Shown: positions 11,346 to 22,280 of the stretch, piece after piece
How the letters are laid out: each line of letters opens with the position of its first letter
Position numbering within the stretch: position 1 is the stretch's first letter
Source: Castanea sativa
Lineage: Eukaryota > Streptophyta > Magnoliopsida > Fagales > Fagaceae
Assembly: GCF_040712315.1 (NCBI RefSeq)
Contig: NC_134014.1
Coordinates: forward strand, 8,030,244 to 8,094,243
DNA length: 64,000 bases
Direction of reading: 5' to 3'
The notes under the pieces: model-generated
What the model saw: the letters and a program-made list of their open reading frames with translations, nothing else
Told to the model about the DNA's origin: nothing
Database searches by the model: none
Program-made: the position numbers and the translations under genes

Positions 11346-11766
11346 TGATAATTTATTTTCAAATTTGCGAGATTAATCATGAACACTATAAAAACAAAGC
11401 AAATCTCAATATATTTTTTTAAAGCCGATGAGAGGTATGAATTCTTTTTATGTTATTTTATTCTCCTCTAATTTGTTAAAAAAAATTATTTTATGGTTTT
11501 TCATGTATTTTTTAAAAAGTAATTTTCGTACATGAACCACCAAACTCTCTCTAGTCATTTTTTTACAGGATAAAAAAGCTTGTAATAATTGAAATTATTC
11601 TTTCAAATGTAAACCATCTTTCTCTTATATATCTATTGTTTAGTCATATATATTTTGTTTTATTTCAATAACTTCTAAGCAGTGAATCATCTGATTCTTT
11701 AATGTTTTTTTGTCTTTCAGAAGTTTTAATATTTGAATTTTTTAGTTATTTTTTGATAGGCCAAGA

Positions 11767-12753
11767 ATGTATTGACCACTTGTGATGAATTAACCACTTA
11801 ATTAGCCAAGTGAATTAATTAGGTTCAATTATATGCAATGAGCGTGGCAGCATAAACAAATCACCAACTAATTAAATATGCAGCGAAAATTAAATGACAC
11901 GGTGATTTGTTTACGAATGGGGAAAACCTATACGGCGAAAACCCCATGGGGTGATTTTAAAGTCACTACTCCCAAGAATCCACTATTATCAAAACAAGCG
12001 GTTACAAGTAAAGGAATCCTAGTACTTTATACTAACTTACAATTGAACCCTTACCCCAATACTAAATTGGACTTGTTCTGTAGTAACAATCTATTCTTGT
12101 ATTGCACGGCTCCCAGTACGTGACTAACCAATCGATGCGTGGATTCTAGTACACAACTTGATCACCAACTTGAGAAGGATGTTGGTTACAAAGTTCTTCT
12201 ATTCTTCAACATATGAAGATCACGAAGTTGCTTGGTCACAAAACCCTACGGTGTACAAATACAACAACTTTTTCAAGAACTAGGGCAAATTAGGTTTCCG
12301 ATCATACTTGTGAAATTATGCTCTTGTGCAATTGTGCTCTTGGTTGTGCAACCTGATACGACCCTTAAAATAATCCTTATATATGTTTAGATTTGTGAGA
12401 AAAGAAAACTCAAACACATAATCATGGATTGAATGAAAATTAGAACTGAAAATCTGAATTTCATAAACCTTGACAAATACCCTAGTTGTTGAGCAGCTGT
12501 TGAGCCTTTGGCTTAAAAAACTCTTTTAAACCTCGATAGATGCTAGCTGTCGAGTTTTAACGAACAACACTTCTTCACTTGTTTCTTGGACAGACTTGCA
12601 TGGCTTTAACACTTGAACTTGAAACCTTATTTCTTGAAGCATTAAACACATCCTAGATCTACCCAATTACAAGTAAGTGCGTTTTGTCAAAAAATTAGCC
12701 AATACATAACATGTTGACATATATTCTTAACATCCAATCACATATGTCCTAAC
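11767..12753 (-). mobile_element. Diverged LTR-like remnant
   Basis: The minus strand begins TGTTAGGACATATGTGATTG at 12753, with the TG start of an LTR. The other end, near 11767, shows TGTATTGACC on the plus strand, compatible with a CA end on the minus strand. The interior has the direct sequence GGGGAAAACC..GGCGAAAACCCC, which I recall as typical of certain long plant LTRs. No internal coding region or partner LTR is visible, and no clean target duplication. It is a remnant or an old solo LTR. Confidence 0.4.
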
Positions 12754-15092
12754 ATTTTTTTACCGTATCTGAAACTGTTTAACAAATTTTTTCTAAGCTA
12801 TTTCACGTTTAAGCAATGACTTCTTTATCAAATTGTAACACAAATTGAAGTCATACAAGAGTAAGTAATGCAATGGTGTAGTTTCTTAAATTTTTTATAA
12901 AATTATTTTAATTTACTTCACAAATAGATAAGTTCCTGTGTATAGCACAGATCAGTGACTAGTTTTCATAATTTTAAATTGTTACTATATATATTGTTTA
13001 TTCTTTTTTTTTTTTTTTGATGAACATATATATTGTTTATTCTAAGCGTGAGCGGGGGAGATAAGTATATTAATTTCTAGATTGTTCAAGAGCCTTATCT
13101 TGCAAGGCTTTGATTTGACAAAGAGGATTTCAAGATAGAGTTGGGGTGTGTCTCATCCTTTTTACTATTTCTTTAGTGATTTAATTTTTTTTTGTTTGTT
13201 TCTTATTTTTATCAATCTTTTTGTATCATACAGCTTTCTAGTAAACTTTCCTATTCGGAAGAGTCACTGAGAGAATATGTCAGAAAAGAAAAAAAGGAAA
13301 ACTAAAGGGTCTCTTTGATAGGACTTAAATTTTGTAGTTTATTTGGCTTAAAATGGGATCTGTCTATCAAATAAAAAAGAGAGAGAATGTAAAGAGAAGG
13401 GACCCGTGTAAGATTGAGTTCTAATAATTGAGATTGAAATAAGTTTTACGTAAGTTAAGCAATTAAGTTTTAAAAAATTATACCTAATAAGCCGAATAAG
13501 CCAATAAAGCAAATAAATGAAATAAGTTAAATCTTCCCTGTCAAATACATATTGAAAACAAAATTGTGGGGAGATGGTAATAACCAGATCTCTTAAACCA
13601 AAAAAAAAAAAAAAAAACAGATCTCAAGCTAAAAGAAGAAACAAAGCTGACAAAATATACACTTTAACATTGATATGTGCTTGTATAATAAAATAATTCT
13701 TTGTTAATGTTATATTTGTTGCAATAATAACTTGTAATTTCTGCCTAACATGTTCATTTTAATCTTAATATACATGTCAATTTTATGTTAATTTGGTGCT
13801 ATTTATTATTTTATCTAATAAATTTATGTTTCAATAAAATTTTAAAGAATACAAAACTTGATATAAATTTAAAAAAAAAATGTTTAGTATAAGATATTGA
13901 ATTTACTACCTAATCTCTACAAATTGATTAGATATTGAATGGCTTCTCCACAAAAAAAAAAAAAAAGAAGATTAGATATTGAATGTAACGTGTGGATTTC
14001 AAAAACATTAAAATAAAAAAAGAGTTTTTAAATTATTTTTTAGTGATTAATGACATATAAGTTTGTAAAGATTACGTAGCAAAATTTTTAATATTTTTAA
14101 CCTTGCTCTGGTATTAATATGTCACATTTAGTGATAAGAAATGCAGATATTCATTTATAAATCATGATTTCTAGTGGGATCTATAAAATAGTGACTCGTG
14201 ATATTCAAGTTTGCTATTTAATAACATAAAGGCACCCAAAAAAAAAACCAAACAAGCTAGACCTAAATAATCTAATATAATCTAAGTTTCTGACCAAGAA
14301 AAAAAAAACTAATCTAATTATTGCCCCAAATAAATAAATATAATTCTCTAATCATTGTTGTCGGAGTCCGTGTTTATTGACTTTATTCCACTAAAAATAT
14401 TAAAAGGCCGTCTAAAACAAAGTGGAAGTATAAACAAAAAAAAATTTGTAAAAAAAAACGCCGAACAAAAACTTTCTACTTTTTCAGCGACCCAGTACCG
14501 GTGTCTCTCAATGACTACGCAGCCCGCAATATTTCTTCGTACTGTCCGCCCATTGATTAAGGCTTTTTGAGTTTTGATAGCTTCATTTAGATAACCCTTG
14601 GTAGGACCCATTTTGGAGTTATTGTATAAATAATACACTATAAGAGTAGATAGGTAGATATTATTAAGGAGATATTATTGAGATGGGCCCACATCCTTAA
14701 TACCCAACTCGTACCTTTCAATGGTTCCAAAAAAAAAAAAAAAAAAAAAAAAACCTACCTTTCAAGTTTCAACTAGGGAAAACGATTTAAATTATTGAAA
14801 AGATTTAAGATTAGTTAGAATTTCTAATATAATTTTATATCAAAAAGGGAATAGAGGGTTTTTTTACCCTCAAAATATAGAAGATAAAGGAGCTATTTGA
14901 TAAGAGTATTTAAATACAATTTTTTTATTTTACAATCTATAAAATGGTGGGTCCTGTACCTAAATTTATTGTTTAGCTAATATTTTTAAAATACAATTTT
15001 CTAAAAACTGTATCATATTTCTTAATTTAAAACAAGATTTTGAAAATGAGTAAGGGGTGTTTTTAGAATACAAAGTTTTTTTAATGACATAG
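12754..15092. other. Gene-free AT-rich stretch
   Basis: Many poly-A/T runs and short AT-rich repeats. The open frames near 14,350-14,640 on both strands overlap one another and show no motif, codon preference or splice context, so I do not call them genes. Confidence 0.5.
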
Positions 15093-15358
15093 GGTCTGTT
15101 TGGATAGAACTTATTGCTGAAAACTAAAAACACTGTAGCAAAATAATTTTTAAATGTGTGAATAGTGATGTGGGACCCATTTTTAATAAACAATGGCTGA
15201 AAAAGTACGTGAATAGTGCATGCATAGTATGCGCACAGTACGCGCACAGTGCGCGCACTGCGCATATGTCCCCTGTAGCCGTAGCAGAAACAAAAAAAAG
15301 AAAAGAAAAGAAGCAAAACGTGAAAACGCAGCAAATTTTAATCTGTATCCAAACACCA
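15093..15358. mobile_element. hAT-like MITE with GC-rich alternating core
   Basis: The left end GGTCTGTTTGGATAGAACTT is mirrored by TGTATCCAAACACCACC on the right. An internal motif, CACTGTAGCAAAATAATTTT, is shared with the copy near 20.9 kb. The core (about 15230-15265) is a GC-rich, nearly palindromic run of GCGC/CACAGT units, unlike its AT-rich surroundings. Flanking CATAG occurs on both sides but the exact target duplication is unclear. Confidence 0.6.
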
Positions 15359-15684
15359 CCATAGTTGTAAATAAATTGAAAATGGTGGATTCCATATATT
15401 TGTCCAAACTCTTTTATCTCTTAAATTAAGAAATTTATCTTTATCACAAAAAGAATTCTCACACTTCAAATTTGAAACTTATCATTAAAAAAAAACATGA
15501 TGAGCACTATTCCTTATCATTATCCACAAAAAAAGTAAATTACAGATTCTACACGTTACTTTTTGTAAATATATATATTTTAAATCTCAAAAATAGAAAT
15601 GGTTTCCCAAACAATTATTTTTGTTTTTAGTATTTTGAAAATTATTCTTAAAAGTGGGAGCCAAGCACACAATTTATAAAAATT

Positions 15685-16054
15685 AGGGTAAACTACGTAT
15701 TTGGTTCCTATCCTATACACCATATTTCAATTTGATTCCTAACTTTTTAATTGTGTCAATTTGGTCTCTAACCTTTCTTTACCGTGTCAATTTAATCCTT
15801 ACAGTTATCTTTTGGATGAAAATTAATAACATATCTAATGGCCAAAATAAAAAATTATCTTCTGTTGATGTGATAATAAACTAAAATTTTATTTTGGTTA
15901 TTTGCTATGTAAACAATTTTCATCTAATATATAATAGCAAAGACTAAATTAACACGATATTAAAATGTTAAGGACCAAATTGACACAATTGAAAGGTTAG
16001 GGACCAAATTGAAATATGGTATAAAAGCTAGGGACTAAATATGTAGTTTACCCT
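15685..16054. mobile_element. 370-bp foldback MITE, 7-bp target duplication
   Basis: Long terminal inverted repeats of at least 90 bp begin AGGGTAAACTAC on both ends. They contain matching CCATATTTCAATTTG and AATTGTGTCAATTTGGTC blocks. A perfect 7-bp direct repeat, AAAAATT, flanks the element (15678-15684 and 16055-16061), although it is A/T only. The transcript would form a long hairpin, a plausible small-RNA source. Non-coding. Confidence 0.8.
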
Positions 16055-16061
16055 AAAAATT

Positions 16062-18366
16062 ATTATCTGAAAACTAGTTTCAAGTTCAATTTTTTGAAAA
16101 TTGTTTTTATATTGTTTCAAAAAAAAAAAAAAAAATTCTCCTACCAATCAAGCACTAAATAGTTTATCAAAATTAATTAATGTTTTGGCGTTATGATAGA
16201 ACAATTATTTTAGAGCGGGTTATATAATAAAGTTAAAATACCATCATATCTAACCAAAAAAAAAAAAATCAGCCAAAGGTTCTGAATAAGATGCCACCCC
16301 TTTAAAAAAGTGACAATTACAAATCACAAAAGTGAAATTAATTTATTGTTAATTTAAATCAATATTAATTGTTAGGATTTTGAGAACTTTAAGCCATAAG
16401 TATTTCTGGTTTTTATTTTTCTTTTTTAAATGTAAGTATTTCTGGATACTAATTTGTTAAATTATTACATTTATTGCACAGAATCCATAAATAAATTATG
16501 GGAGGATTTTTTTCCTAATTAAATAGGAAAAAAAAAGATAAAATTGTTTATCAAAGTTAATCATGAATTTTAAGAAACTTTCACCTACAAATTACGAACG
16601 AGAGGATACAGCTCTCACAATTTTAATGTTCTGTTCGGTTACAAAATCATGCTTTTAATTTTGATGTTTACAAGTCAATAAATAAAGACTACTAATCCCC
16701 TTATCTTATCTTTCTATACTTTATCACAAACCCGAAAGCACACTTATCTGATTGTTTCTAGTGTGGTTAGGACTCTAAATAGTTTCTTATTTTACTAACT
16801 ACAAGGAGTTTATTAATAAAAATGAAGAAGAAAGAAACAAAAAGTGGGTAATAGTTATCTAACCTCCCATCGTTACGCTTCTTTAGTAGGTAGAAATATT
16901 AGCTTTAATAACAATATTGTTTGTTGAGAGTATGTGAAAGCAAACTTTAATTTGGCAACAAATTAAAAGAGGAGTTGATAGAGTGGGACTGGTCACTTAT
17001 TAACATATGCGCTGCACGTAGCCAAATAATGAGTAAGATAGATAAATAGCACAAGCTACAAGCTCCGAGCTCCATGTGAACATTCATGAATGTGTTGGGT
17101 TTGTTGAGTCCTACCAAAACCCAATCCCTATCATCTAGCCTTGCTCCCCTCTGCAATGATGCTTGCATTAACCATCGCCATGTTATAAACTTCCCCTTTT
17201 TTGCTTTCTTTGACCAAGAAATAATTATGGAACTCTTGGCCCTTAAGCATTAACCTCATCTAACTTGCCCATCTTCTCTACATATAGACATTAGTCACCG
17301 TCTTGCACAAGTTCAATGTGACTAGAGAGTTCTCATCTATTTGAGAGAGAGAGAGAGAGAGTACAATAGCAAATACTTTTATGTTTAAGCGGTGTAGTTC
17401 TTTTCCATGTGACATTTTATTTTTTGATAACTCAACCAGGATTTGAATTCTAGCTATCCTTGTAAAAGAGAACAAATAATGCTACTAAACTATAAGACTC
17501 TTGACATTTTCATATGACCTAGTATTGCCTCAATCTACTAATCCCTAGGCCATTCAATTGAGGTGGCAAAAACCTTTTAAAGGTTGTTTCATTTTTTTTT
17601 TCAAGCATTGAATCGTTGGTTCAATAAACATCAATGATTCGTCTCACGATAATTTGGATTTGGTTCAAAATGAAGGTTTTAATTATAGGTATCAATAACT
17701 AATGTGTATAGGGTTTCTTTTGGCAAATTAGTAATTTTCATATGATTAATAAAATTTTAGACATTTAGAGATGAACTAATCATGGCAAGAAAGTTGCGTG
17801 TTAGAATTGGATGCAAGGGACTTGTTCACCTTGTTAACAATCAACACATAGAGTTTTGTAATTGAACTGGGTTTTCTTGATATTTTCAATGGAAATTTTA
17901 AAGGTTCAAATCCATTTCCCTCCCCCAAACTTTCAAATTAAAAAAATCAGCACAAACTTAACATTCTAATCTATAAACTTGTCATTGATGAATGCAGGAT
18001 TATTCTCCCAGCTTTCTACAATTGGAGAGTGGAATAGACCAATAATGTGTAGATACTCTACCATAAAGAGAATGTTGTAAGATTTAATATTTTGTTGTTC
18101 TTGGTATAATGTTTATTTTTTTGGTAATTTTATAATTACAATAGGAGAGAGTGGATTTAAACTCTAAACGTTTCCATTGGAAACATCAAGAGGTTCCAAC
18201 TAGCTAATAACTGATGTAGTACATGAGAAATTTTTACAAAATATTTTTTTTTCTCTTTAATTTTTTGTCCAAATTTAAAATTTAATTATTATATTAATTA
18301 TTATTATCAATAGGAATTGATTATGAATGTGTTTGTATATGATCTATTATATCATTTAAGAAGATA
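16062..18366. other. Gene-free AT-rich stretch
   Basis: Nothing supported beyond a short (GA)n run near 17342-17361 and AT-rich filler. Open frames at 16947-17168 and 17278-17475 on the minus strand have no recognisable domain and are likely chance. Confidence 0.5.
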
Positions 18367-18380
18367 TGATATGGTATTCT

Positions 18381-18541
18381 TTTATTTTTTTTTATACAAG
18401 ATAGATTTTTACTCTAGCCTAATCTAAGTGTATACGTGTGCGAAGCTCCCTCTTGGAGACTTGAACTCCGGCTCTTACCCCCCACACCCCACAAACACTT
18501 ATATTTGTGAAGTGATCATCGCACCAAGGGTGTGTGGTGGT
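18381..18541 (-). mobile_element. tRNA-derived SINE with 14-bp target duplication
   Basis: On the minus strand: an A-box-like CCTTGGTGCGATGATCACTT, a B-box GGAGTTCAAGTCTCC, a short body and an A-rich tail (T-rich at 18381-18394 on the plus strand). A perfect 14-bp direct repeat, TGATATGGTATTCT, flanks it at 18367-18380 and 18542-18555. Full-length copy, non-coding. Confidence 0.9.
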
Positions 18542-18692
18542 TGATATGGTATTCTAATAAAGGGTCTGAATAGATAATAAAATTTATAATCAATTAAAAT
18601 AATATATTAAAATAATGACATATAAAATTGTGAAACCTCCAAAATTTAGGTGATACAATATAAGAAGTTAACCAAAAATTAAATTGCTGGGA

Positions 18693-18699
18693 ATATATA

Positions 18700-18743
<44 letters not shown>
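18693..18743. repeat. (AT)n microsatellite
   Basis: An almost uninterrupted AT run with one TTT break near its left end. Confidence 0.95.
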
Positions 18744-18747
<4 letters not shown>

Positions 18748-19035
18748 TAATTCAATAATTATTTACGCACACAAAAGACTTTATTAAAACAAAAACCCAA
18801 AACACAATAACTTCTTTGAATCTTATTTTTTGTGCATGTGATTGGCTATGTGTGTGCTTATTGAAGCTTATTACATTTGGAACAAATTTAGGATTACATT
18901 ATAACAGCCTATAAGCCAAGAGTATTAGTATCTCTTATATGGAAAACCCGGTTGAGTTCAAAGTTCAAACACCATCCCCCCCCCCCCCTCCCTCCCCCGC
19001 TTAAAAAAATAAAAATAAAAATATACATATAATAA

Positions 19036-19221
19036 AGGGTCATGCTAACGAATGCCCGTAGGACATTGGTTAATAATCTATTTTAGAAAAGTTTTAACAC
19101 CACTTTTATAGGAAATAAAAAAAGCTGTCAAAACATTAATTGCTTTTTTTCTTTCCCCATAAAAGTTTTCTTTAAATGAATTATTAAATAATACCCTAAG
19201 GGTATTCGTTAGCATTTTTCT
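19036..19221. mobile_element. 186-bp MITE, 7-bp target duplication
   Basis: Inverted ends share ATGCTAACGAATRCCC. The left reads AGGGTCATGCTAACG and the right, inverted, AGAAAAATGCTAACG. The direct repeat ATAATAA flanks it at 19029-19035 and 19222-19228. The interior CACTTTTATAGG and GCTGTCAAAACATTAAT have inverted counterparts in the element near 56.9 kb, so the two are one family. A target duplication of 7-8 bp fits a hAT-type origin. Confidence 0.75.
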
Positions 19222-19358
19222 ATAATAAGACATAAAATAAACACACTAATGTGCTTGTCCTTTGTTTAAGCCAACCTTAAATGCTTTTTCTATTCATGGA
19301 AATTGAATAATTATTTATTTCTACCACATATTGTACATTAAATTTCATAAATGAATAC

Positions 19359-20109
19359 TGTAAGTGCACAATTGTACCTGGACCCAAAGATTATTATGGG
19401 CTCAGGCCTAATGAGCCTTAAACAATGAAATTTGTAGAGTGTGGGCTTGAAATCTATATTAAAGATACTGAGAACCTGATAACGGGCTATAGGGTGCAAC
19501 CACTCGTAAACAATAAATGATAATTGCAGGTGAACCTCCTCGGACGTGAGCCGAAGATTATTTCTGTATTATTTCTCTTTCTTTCTTAAAGATTACAATT
19601 CTTAATTCCTTTCTTAGTACCAGCCCGCCCCCTTTCTTTAACCTTCACCTCCCTTAAATACTTCTTTTTCTGATACTTTATCCACGTGTTGCTTAAACTC
19701 CCTCTAGATATTTCTTTTCTTAGTGCCTTTGAATAGTGACCAGAAGTTTCAGTTCTACTGTTCAGGGGTCACTTCCCCATTAATGCGGCCAAGGAGGTAG
19801 GTGCAGAGTCTTTAATGTGGAGGTGGCAGCCTTTACTCTTGGTATTTTTTTAACATCGGTGTGTCTAGAAGGTTCAGGGTTTCCCCCTTTTAACCAACAG
19901 TCTTTCCAGAATTCTGCCTTGACCTTCGTAGTGAATCTCCGACTTCTCTTGGATCTGTCTGAGGAGAAACTCACCCTCGGCTATATCCTCGGACCCTCGG
20001 CGTATGGGCCGATTCACAGTACTAACAAATCCTTAGCTCAAGAGCAGTTCGGCTCTCCTTGCTAGAGCCCAAAGGCCCAAATGCCTGCTTGGGTCCTTTA
20101 CTCCCCACA
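19359..20109. mobile_element. Solo LTR, 751 bp, perfect 5-bp target duplication
   Basis: The element starts TGTAAGTGCACAATTG and ends TACTCCCCACA, giving the TG...CA termini of an LTR. The 5-bp repeat AATAC flanks it exactly (19354-19358 and 20110-20114). There is no internal retrotransposon sequence or second LTR. It is therefore best explained as the product of recombination between the two LTRs of a full element. Internal short open frames (near 19.8-20.1 kb) are LTR sequence, not genes. Confidence 0.85.
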
Positions 20110-20892
20110 AATACTATTAAATTGCTATCCTTTATGGTTATAAAACTAAGGATAAATGCTTGAGTAAACTACCAAACTTTGAAAGAGTAAGTTTATGTTT
20201 GGTAACAATTTTTGTTTTTTATTTTCAAAAACTTATTTTTGGGAATATAAAGAAAAAACAATTTTCTTGTATTTTTGAAATCAAAAACATGTTTGGTTAG
20301 TTGAAATTAAAAAAAAATTTTTTTTGAAGAAAAAAAAAATAGAAATACTAAAATATGTTGTTACTAGAATTTGAACTCTAATGCTAACTCATTAAATGAG
20401 ACAGATTCATTAAATTAAATGTATGTTTTCATTGACTTTTGAAAATTAAAAATTAAAAACTAAAAACAGCATTTTGCATGTTTTCAGTTTCCTTCACAAA
20501 TTGAGCTTTGAAAATAGTTTTTGTTTTCTATTCATTTTGGGTTGTCAAACAAGTTTTTTAGTCTAAAAAATAGAAAATCATTTTTGGAAACAAAAAATAA
20601 AGAGAAAAAACAGTTACCAAACATATCCTAATTTTTTCATAATTTTTTTTCACAATTAATACAGTTTTTTTTTTTTACAAGGGACTATTATCAACATCAT
20701 TTTTATTATACACCAATCATAATCTAAAAAAATCAACTATTGTGAATAAAAGAGTGTAAAGTATTGTCTATTGTGTCTCTAAATTCATTGAAATTTGAAA
20801 AATAATAAACTCACTTAAATATTCAATAGATTTATACACTCCTTGGTCAAATATAATTTGATCGTTTTAAAAAAACTTCTTAGATTATGGTC

Positions 20893-21095
20893 TGTTTGGA
20901 TAGAACTTATTGTTGAAAATTAAAAACTGAAAACACTGTAGCAAAATAATTTTTAAATGTGTAAAAAACATTGTTCATGCCAAAAATTACTGTTTATTGG
21001 CCTAAAATCACTGTTCATGGCCAATGAACAGTGACAGATGCGCGTGAAAAAAAAAAAACTTAGACGTGGACACGCAAACGCGCAATCCAAACGTC
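20893..21095. mobile_element. hAT-like MITE, second copy of the 15.1-kb family
   Basis: It opens GGTCTGTTTGGATAGAACTT and carries CACTGTAGCAAAATAATTTT, both shared with the copy at 15093. It ends GCGCAATCCAAACGTCC. The interior holds repeated CACTGTTCATG/GAACAGTG inverted motifs and a GC-rich tail segment. Target duplication not resolved. Confidence 0.6.
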
Positions 21096-22280
21096 CTCCA
21101 AGTCAATTTCATCCTTTAAGTCTCGTCTTTATTAAAATTCAAATTCATAACCACTTTCATGAACACCATTGTCAAATAACCCCAACAACATTTAATATAA
21201 AAGATACTTAATAATTAAATTGACTTAATTTTAAAAGGTGAACAACATTGATACAATTAATATATAATAATTAAGGACCAACATTATTGATTTCTTAAAA
21301 GACTAATAAATAATTTAACCTTCTCTTAATTTTTTACATTAAAATTTAAACTATAGACAAGACAGAGGTTAAAATTTTATCATAAAAGTTTCTTACTCGT
21401 TTATGAAATATTTTTAGAAACGTTTTATGAAGAAAAAAAAAAGTAACTAATTTTTTCACAACCTTTTTATACTTTTTATAAAAGTTGTATCAAAATTTTC
21501 TTAAAATGATCCATTATAAAAACATAAGATGAAATACTTTACCTTAAAAAAAAAAATCCAAAAAAAAAAAGACATAATAAATTCACTTAAACTTGAATTT
21601 CAATAGATTGGAAATAGCAGACTTATCTTTAATTTTTTTTTTTATTTTTAAAAGCAGAGTAATGGTGTTGACGTGGCAATATCCACACTCAAACTTATTT
21701 TTATTTTTATTTTTTATATCAAGAAATTACAATTATTTTTTATTATGACTGATCCTAACAATTACAAAACAGATAAAGAAAACAAGTAATAAAACTAACA
21801 TATAACGACAACAAATAAAAGGAAACCTTCCTATCAAAAAAAAAAAAAAAATAAAAGGAAACCAAACAGGATCTGAAAATCCGAACTGCTCTTCCGCACT
21901 AAAAAAAAATATATATATATATATATAGTAAGTAAAGTAATTTAATCTCACTCCCAAATCCCAATCTCTCTCTCATGGTGAACAGTCTGAAAAAACACAC
22001 TCGTTCCCCCACAACAACACGTCCCTATCCACAAAACTCTGTATTATTCCCTCGTGCCTATCTCCAAGACTCCAACACAACCTCCAACAATACTCTCTCT
22101 CTCTCTCTAAGTAAAGAATTTTTCTCACACCAATAAAAAATGAAAACCCTCTTCTATTTCAAAAACAAAACTCCCTGCATTTCATAGTTTTGTAACTAAC
22201 CCAAAAAAAAAAAAAAAAATCGGAGTTTGTTTTGAGAATATTTGGATCTGAATTTTATTTTGTGTGTGTGTGTGTGTGTT
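21096..22280. other. Intergenic region and 5' leader of the tubby-like gene
   Basis: AT-rich, no gene. An (AT)n tract near 21909-21926 could hold the TATA element. A CT-rich stretch (about 22092-22113) is typical of plant 5' untranslated leaders. A (TG)n run lies at 22260-22279, directly before the chosen start codon. Confidence 0.5.

Noticed and set aside
11878..12123. 81-codon open frame on the plus strand
   Set aside because: Inside an LTR-like remnant, with no recognisable protein motif.
14348..14638. Overlapping frames on both strands near 14.4-14.6 kb
   Set aside because: No motif, no splice context and poly-Lys/Phe from A/T runs; likely chance.
19780..20065. Open frames on both strands near 19.9 kb
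   Set aside because: They lie wholly within the solo LTR and have no domain or splice partner.
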